Positions 22,258 to 25,497 of a stretch of 25,497 bases of DNA are shown here, piece by piece. The notes under the pieces are model-generated. The model searched no databases. It was not told the DNA's origin and saw only the letters and a list, made by a program, of their open reading frames with translations. Each line of letters begins with the position of its first letter. Within the stretch, counting starts at the first letter, position 1. The stretch is from NCBI GenBank assembly GCA_018662905.1, contig JABJFE010000025.1:1-25497 (forward strand), given 5' to 3'. The stretch is from Flavobacteriaceae bacterium (GTDB lineage: Bacteria > Bacteroidota > Bacteroidia > Flavobacteriales > Flavobacteriaceae). Position numbers and translations under genes: made by a program.

Positions 22258-23160
22258 ATGAAAAAATTGATTAGAAACATTATATATTTTTTATTAACTG
22301 TAGTTTTATTTTATTCCTGTACTAAAACAGAAGAGGATGAAGCAGAATCTATTCCTTTAAAACCTATATCCACTCAATATGTTGTTGAAAATGATTCTAT
22401 AATTGAATTCATGAAAACTCATTTTTATAATTACGATGATTTTACTAGTCTATCTTCTAATAGCACAGTTGAATTAATAATCGACACTATTTCTGGAGAT
22501 AATATTAACAAAACTCCTTTATTTGATCAGGTAACTACAATGAGTATTGATATTTTAGATGAAAATGAAGAATTAGTTCCTCATAATATGTATTATGTGA
22601 TAAATCGTGAAGGAACTGGGGAAAACCCTACTGTTGCTGATTCGGTTTTTGTCTCTTACAAGGGATTAACTCTTGGAAATAATGTTTTTGATTCTAGAAA
22701 TAATCCAATTTGGCTTGATAATACAACTGTGGTAAGAGGTTTTAAAGAATTTAATGCATTATTAAAAAGAGGAGATATTTCAACAAATACAAATGGTACA
22801 TATGAATTTAATAATTTTGGAGTAGGTTTTGTAATAATGCCTTCTTTTTTAGGTTATTACGAAAACAATACTGCCACTATAGAAGCCTATTCGCCACTAA
22901 TTTTTCAAGTTAATATGCACACCTTAAACACTGCAGATCACGATGCTGATGGGGTTAATTCTATTGATGAAGATTTGAATGGTGATCATATATTTAGTAA
23001 TGATGATACTGATGGTGATAATATACCGAATTATAGAGATCGTGACGATGATGGAGATGGAATCTTAACTGTTGATGAATACGATGCAGATGGTGACGGA
23101 GTTGTCGATGATACTGATGGTGATGGAGTGCCAGATTATTTACAAAACGACAACGATTAA
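22258..23160 (+). CDS. FKBP-type PPIase-like lipoprotein with thrombospondin type 3 repeats
   Basis: A 300-residue lipoprotein. The signal peptide ends in a lipobox LFYSC with the lipidated Cys21. The mature start CTKTEEDE has Lys then acidic residues, like the surface-export signal described for Bacteroidota lipoproteins. Residues about 109-222 form an FKBP-like domain (DSVFVSYKGLTLGNNVFDSR; VVRGFKEFNALLKRG; GFVIMPSFLGYY), but the usual IPxxLAYG is replaced by a weaker MPSFLGYY, so isomerase activity is uncertain. Residues 228-296 are thrombospondin type 3 repeats dense in DxDxDG calcium ligands. It is a single-gene unit; TATCTTG, a one-base-short -7 element, lies 17 bases before the ATG. 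Confidence 0.88.
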   Translation: MKKLIRNIIYFLLTVVLFYSCTKTEEDEAESIPLKPISTQYVVENDSIIEFMKTHFYNYDDFTSLSSNSTVELIIDTISGDNINKTPLFDQVTTMSIDILDENEELVPHNMYYVINREGTGENPTVADSVFVSYKGLTLGNNVFDSRNNPIWLDNTTVVRGFKEFNALLKRGDISTNTNGTYEFNNFGVGFVIMPSFLGYYENNTATIEAYSPLIFQVNMHTLNTADHDADGVNSIDEDLNGDHIFSNDDTDGDNIPNYRDRDDDGDGILTVDEYDADGDGVVDDTDGDGVPDYLQNDND

Positions 23161-23777
23161 AAATAATACGAAACTCCTAGTAAGTATAATCGACCTTGTG
23201 ACGTTATATATTGATTTTTAATTTCAGCTTGGTTTTCCATAAAATTAATTTCATTTTTAGTAAACCCTCTTTCAGCTCTTAAATCAAATTCAAATTTTCC
23301 GAATTTTAAACCTATTCCGTACTGTAATCCTAAGTTGTATTGATTTTTTAAATCATCTAAATCAATATTATCATAACTCACTCCTCTTATGAACTCAAAT
23401 CTAGGTCCTGCAAAAATATTTGCCAACCCAAAAACTTTATAACCAAACATCATAGGAATATCAATTTTGTGTTGATTAAAATCAGTCACTATATTAGATT
23501 TATTAATTATGACGATTGGAACGTCATAACTGTTTTTTATTTTAGAATAAATTAATTCAGGTCTTATAAAAAAATCATTAATTGATAGTTTAAGAAAAAC
23601 CCCAATATGTTGACCATTTCTAGATTCAAAAATATTTATATTAGGATTACTTATTGATTCTATGTTAGCTGAAATATTTAGGTTGCTATTGAAACTTATT
23701 CCCCCTTTTATTCCATATTCAAATTGTGAAAATGCATTAAGTGAAATAATAAAGAATAATAAATTAAGTTTCTTCAA
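23157..23777 (-). CDS. Outer-membrane beta-barrel protein (PorT-like family)
   Basis: A 206-residue exported protein. The signal peptide is MKKLNLLFFIISLNAFS, with a probable cut before Gln18. The mature part alternates polar and hydrophobic residues in strands (FEYGIKGGISFNSNLNI; HIGVFLKLSINDFFIRPELI; FGLANIFAGPRFEFI; LQYGIGLKFGKFEFDLRAER) and ends in the aromatic LGVSYYF, the usual C-terminus for barrel insertion. An eight-strand barrel of the outer membrane beta-barrel domain family fits the length. No substrate is known. The start is TTG overlapping the transketolase C-subunit stop as TTGA, so the two are probably translationally coupled. Confidence 0.85.
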   Translation of the reverse strand: MKKLNLLFFIISLNAFSQFEYGIKGGISFNSNLNISANIESISNPNINIFESRNGQHIGVFLKLSINDFFIRPELIYSKIKNSYDVPIVIINKSNIVTDFNQHKIDIPMMFGYKVFGLANIFAGPRFEFIRGVSYDNIDLDDLKNQYNLGLQYGIGLKFGKFEFDLRAERGFTKNEINFMENQAEIKNQYITSQGRLYLLGVSYYF

Positions 23778-24733
23778 CTTTCTTTTCTTTTAATCACTTT
23801 TAAACTTAAATCAATGATAGATTGAGAATTAATTCCGTATTTATCCATAAGTTGTTTTGGAGTGCCAGATTCTCCGAAAGTATCATTTGTAGCTACAAAT
23901 TCTTGAGGAACAGGTTTGTTTTTAACTAATACTCTTGCCACACTTTCTCCTAATCCACCTAGAAAATTGTGTTCTTCTGCTGTAACTACACATCCGGTTT
24001 TTGAAACAGAATCTATTATAGCCTTTTCATCTAATGGTTTAATGGTGTGAATGTTTATTACTTCAGATGAAATTCCCTGTTTATTCAAAATCTTTGAAGC
24101 CTCTAAAGCTTCCCAAACTAAATGTCCTGTTGCTATAATTGTAACATCACTTCCCTCAACTAACTTTACTGCTTTACCAATTTCAAAAACTTGATCTTCT
24201 GGAGTAAAAACTGGAACAGCTGGTCTTCCAAACCTTAAATAAACAGGACCTATATAATCTGCAATAGCAATTGTAGCGGCTTTTGTTTGGTTATAATCAC
24301 AAGTATTGATTACAACCATTCCAGGAAGCATTTTCATTAAACCAATATCTTCAAGTATTTGATGTGTGGCTCCATCTTCACCTAGAGTTACACCTGCATG
24401 AGAAGCACAAATTTTTACATTTTTACCAGAATAAGCGATTGATTGTCTAATCTGGTCATACACTCTTCCAGTGGAAAAATTAGCAAAAGTACCAGTAAAA
24501 GGAATTTTACCGCCAATTGTTAATCCTGCTGCTATACCCATCATGTTTGCTTCAGCAATTCCGATCTGAAAAAATCTATCAGGATTTTCTTCTATAAATT
24601 TATTCATTTTTAATGATCCAATAAGATCTGCACAAAGTGCAACAACATTTGGATTTTTTCTTCCAAGTTCAGCTAATCCGGCTCCAAAACCACTTCTTGT
24701 ATCTTTTTTTTCTGTATAAGTATATTCTTTCAT
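23774..24733 (-). CDS. Transketolase, C-terminal subunit
   Basis: A 319-residue protein covering the pyrimidine-binding and C-terminal domains of transketolase, here as a separate polypeptide. GIAEANMMGIAAGLTIGG (58-75) holds the catalytic Glu61 that activates thiamine diphosphate. GVTLGEDGATHQILEDIGLM is the next conserved block, and TAEEHNFLGGLGESVARVLV lies in the C-terminal domain. It pairs with the N-subunit encoded 17 bases upstream to transfer two-carbon units in the pentose phosphate pathway. The split form is common in Bacteroidota, archaea and some other bacteria; 1-deoxyxylulose-5-phosphate synthase is excluded by the arrangement. Confidence 0.93.
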   Translation of the reverse strand: MKEYTYTEKKDTRSGFGAGLAELGRKNPNVVALCADLIGSLKMNKFIEENPDRFFQIGIAEANMMGIAAGLTIGGKIPFTGTFANFSTGRVYDQIRQSIAYSGKNVKICASHAGVTLGEDGATHQILEDIGLMKMLPGMVVINTCDYNQTKAATIAIADYIGPVYLRFGRPAVPVFTPEDQVFEIGKAVKLVEGSDVTIIATGHLVWEALEASKILNKQGISSEVINIHTIKPLDEKAIIDSVSKTGCVVTAEEHNFLGGLGESVARVLVKNKPVPQEFVATNDTFGESGTPKQLMDKYGINSQSIIDLSLKVIKRKES

Positions 24734-24750
24734 TGTTAAGTGGTTTTTAA

Positions 24751-25497
24751 TTAATAATCTCCAAGAGTTTCTATGTTTTGAGATAGGGCAGAAGCCAGTT
24801 GTTCATCATTTGGTGCTTTTCCATGCCATGCGTGAGTATGCATCATAAAATCCACACCATTACCCATCATAGTCTTTAGTAATATGCAAACAGGTTTTTT
24901 CTTACCACAAAGAGATTTTGAATTTAATAATCCTTTTGTTATTTCATCAATGTTATTTCCATTTTCAATTTCTATTACATCCCAACCAAAAGCTTCAAAC
25001 TTACATTTAATACTTCCCATTGGAAGGACATCATCAGTTGCTCCGTCAATTTGTTTTCCATTTAAATCAACAGTAGCGATTAGATTATCAATTTTCTTAG
25101 CTGAAGCATACATAATAGCTTCCCAATTTTGGCCTTCTTGTAATTCCCCATCACCCATAAGTACATAAACTAAATTTGAATCGTTGTTTAGTTTTTTGGC
25201 TTCAGCAGCTCCAATAGCAACTGATAAACCTTGACCAAGAGATCCGGAAGCTATTCTAATACCGGGTAGACCTTCATGAGTTGTCGGATGGCCTTGTAAT
25301 CTAGAATCCAGTAATCTAAATGTGTTTAATTCTTCAATTGGAAAATACCCAGTTCTAGCTAAAACACTGTAAAAAACAGGTGAAATATGACCATTAGACA
25401 AGAAAAATATATCTTCATTAATTCCATCCATATCAAACTCTTCTTTTCTAATCATGATTTCATTATAAAGCACAACTAAAAATTCAGTACATCCTAA
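24751..25497 (-). CDS. Transketolase, N-terminal subunit (5' end outside the window)
   Basis: The thiamine-diphosphate-binding N-terminal half of a split transketolase. The diphosphate-binding motif starts GDGELQEGQNWEA and ends about 25 residues later at LNGKQID. HPTTHEGLPGIRIASGSLGQ and MHTHAWHGKAPNDEQL are typical of the family. A GTG at 25473 gives a 240-residue frame, but the frame stays open to the last base and reads LGCTEFLVVLYNEIM, which matches the family upstream of that point. So the true start lies outside and the gene is cut, missing roughly the first 30-35 residues. It is in an operon with the C-subunit. Confidence 0.93.
   Translation of the reverse strand, partial: LGCTEFLVVLYNEIMIRKEEFDMDGINEDIFFLSNGHISPVFYSVLARTGYFPIEELNTFRLLDSRLQGHPTTHEGLPGIRIASGSLGQGLSVAIGAAEAKKLNNDSNLVYVLMGDGELQEGQNWEAIMYASAKKIDNLIATVDLNGKQIDGATDDVLPMGSIKCKFEAFGWDVIEIENGNNIDEITKGLLNSKSLCGKKKPVCILLKTMMGNGVDFMMHTHAWHGKAPNDEQLASALSQNIETLGDY

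Noticed and set aside
25473..25497. Transketolase N-subunit as a truncated or frameshifted gene starting at GTG 25473
   Set aside because: The frame continues to the window edge with family-like sequence (LGCTEFLVV), so the gene is cut by the window, not broken.
1..25497. Search for CRISPR array, insertion sequences, integrases, toxin-antitoxin or defence genes
   Set aside because: No regularly spaced repeats, transposase motifs, terminal inverted repeats or defence-type domains were seen. The window reads as core chromosome.

Overview
The window is a gene-dense, very A+T-rich chromosomal segment. It almost certainly comes from a marine-type flavobacterium (Bacteroidota). Several things point there: families largely confined to that phylum (DUF4290 next to murA, START-like protein plus class IV aminotransferase, DUF2911, DUF2520, an FKBP lipoprotein with thrombospondin type 3 repeats, a PorT-like barrel); a MurA of the Bacteroidota type with Asp in place of the usual active-site Cys; no obvious Shine-Dalgarno sequences; and promoter-like TTTG / TAnnTTTG pairs, the known Bacteroidota form. 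It is ordinary housekeeping chromosome in a streamlined genome. I see no insertion sequence, prophage, CRISPR array or other mobile DNA, and no stretch over 300 bases lacks a gene.

Layout. 1-1902: the end of a tRNA gene, a START-like protein and a class IV aminotransferase, converging on YqgE. 1357-3370 (minus): AAA ATPase, fmt, YqgE. 3424-5733 (plus): DUF493, DUF4290, murA. 5730-9936 (minus): a tight five-gene light/UV module (SRPBCC protein, SDR-like protein, CPD photolyase, a photolyase-related protein without its iron-sulphur cysteines, and a TIGR03643 protein). 9985-12505: DUF2911 protein converging on a sodium:solute symporter. 12507-14462 (minus): DUF2520, KdsC-like phosphatase, Maf and a possible 30-residue membrane microprotein. 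14536-17672: ndk; DUF721 and recF (minus); TPR membrane protein and ribH (plus). 17665-20683 (minus): two tRNA-Lys, one tRNA-Leu, then crtI-crtB-crtZ. 20791-23160: aroK, PyrR-like phosphoribosyltransferase, S4 protein, FKBP/TSP3 lipoprotein. 23157-25497 (minus): split transketolase (N-subunit cut by the window edge) and a beta-barrel protein.

How the genes fit together. Two blocks deal with light: the photolyase module repairs UV damage, and crtIBZ makes carotenoids as far as this window shows (GGPP synthase and lycopene cyclase must lie elsewhere). RibH supplies the riboflavin branch from which photolyase FAD is made. The rest is core metabolism: initiator tRNA formylation, peptidoglycan entry, Kdo synthesis, aromatic amino acids, nucleotides, the pentose phosphate pathway and DNA repair.

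The points most worth a second look are: the photolyase-like protein lacking Fe-S ligands; its SDR partner lacking the catalytic Tyr; the crt operon starting 22 nt after a tRNA with no room for its own promoter; the ATGA-coupled microprotein ORF; three TTGA stop/start overlaps and many TTG starts; and seven convergent junctions that overlap or abut, three of them sharing one TTAA as the stop codon on both strands.
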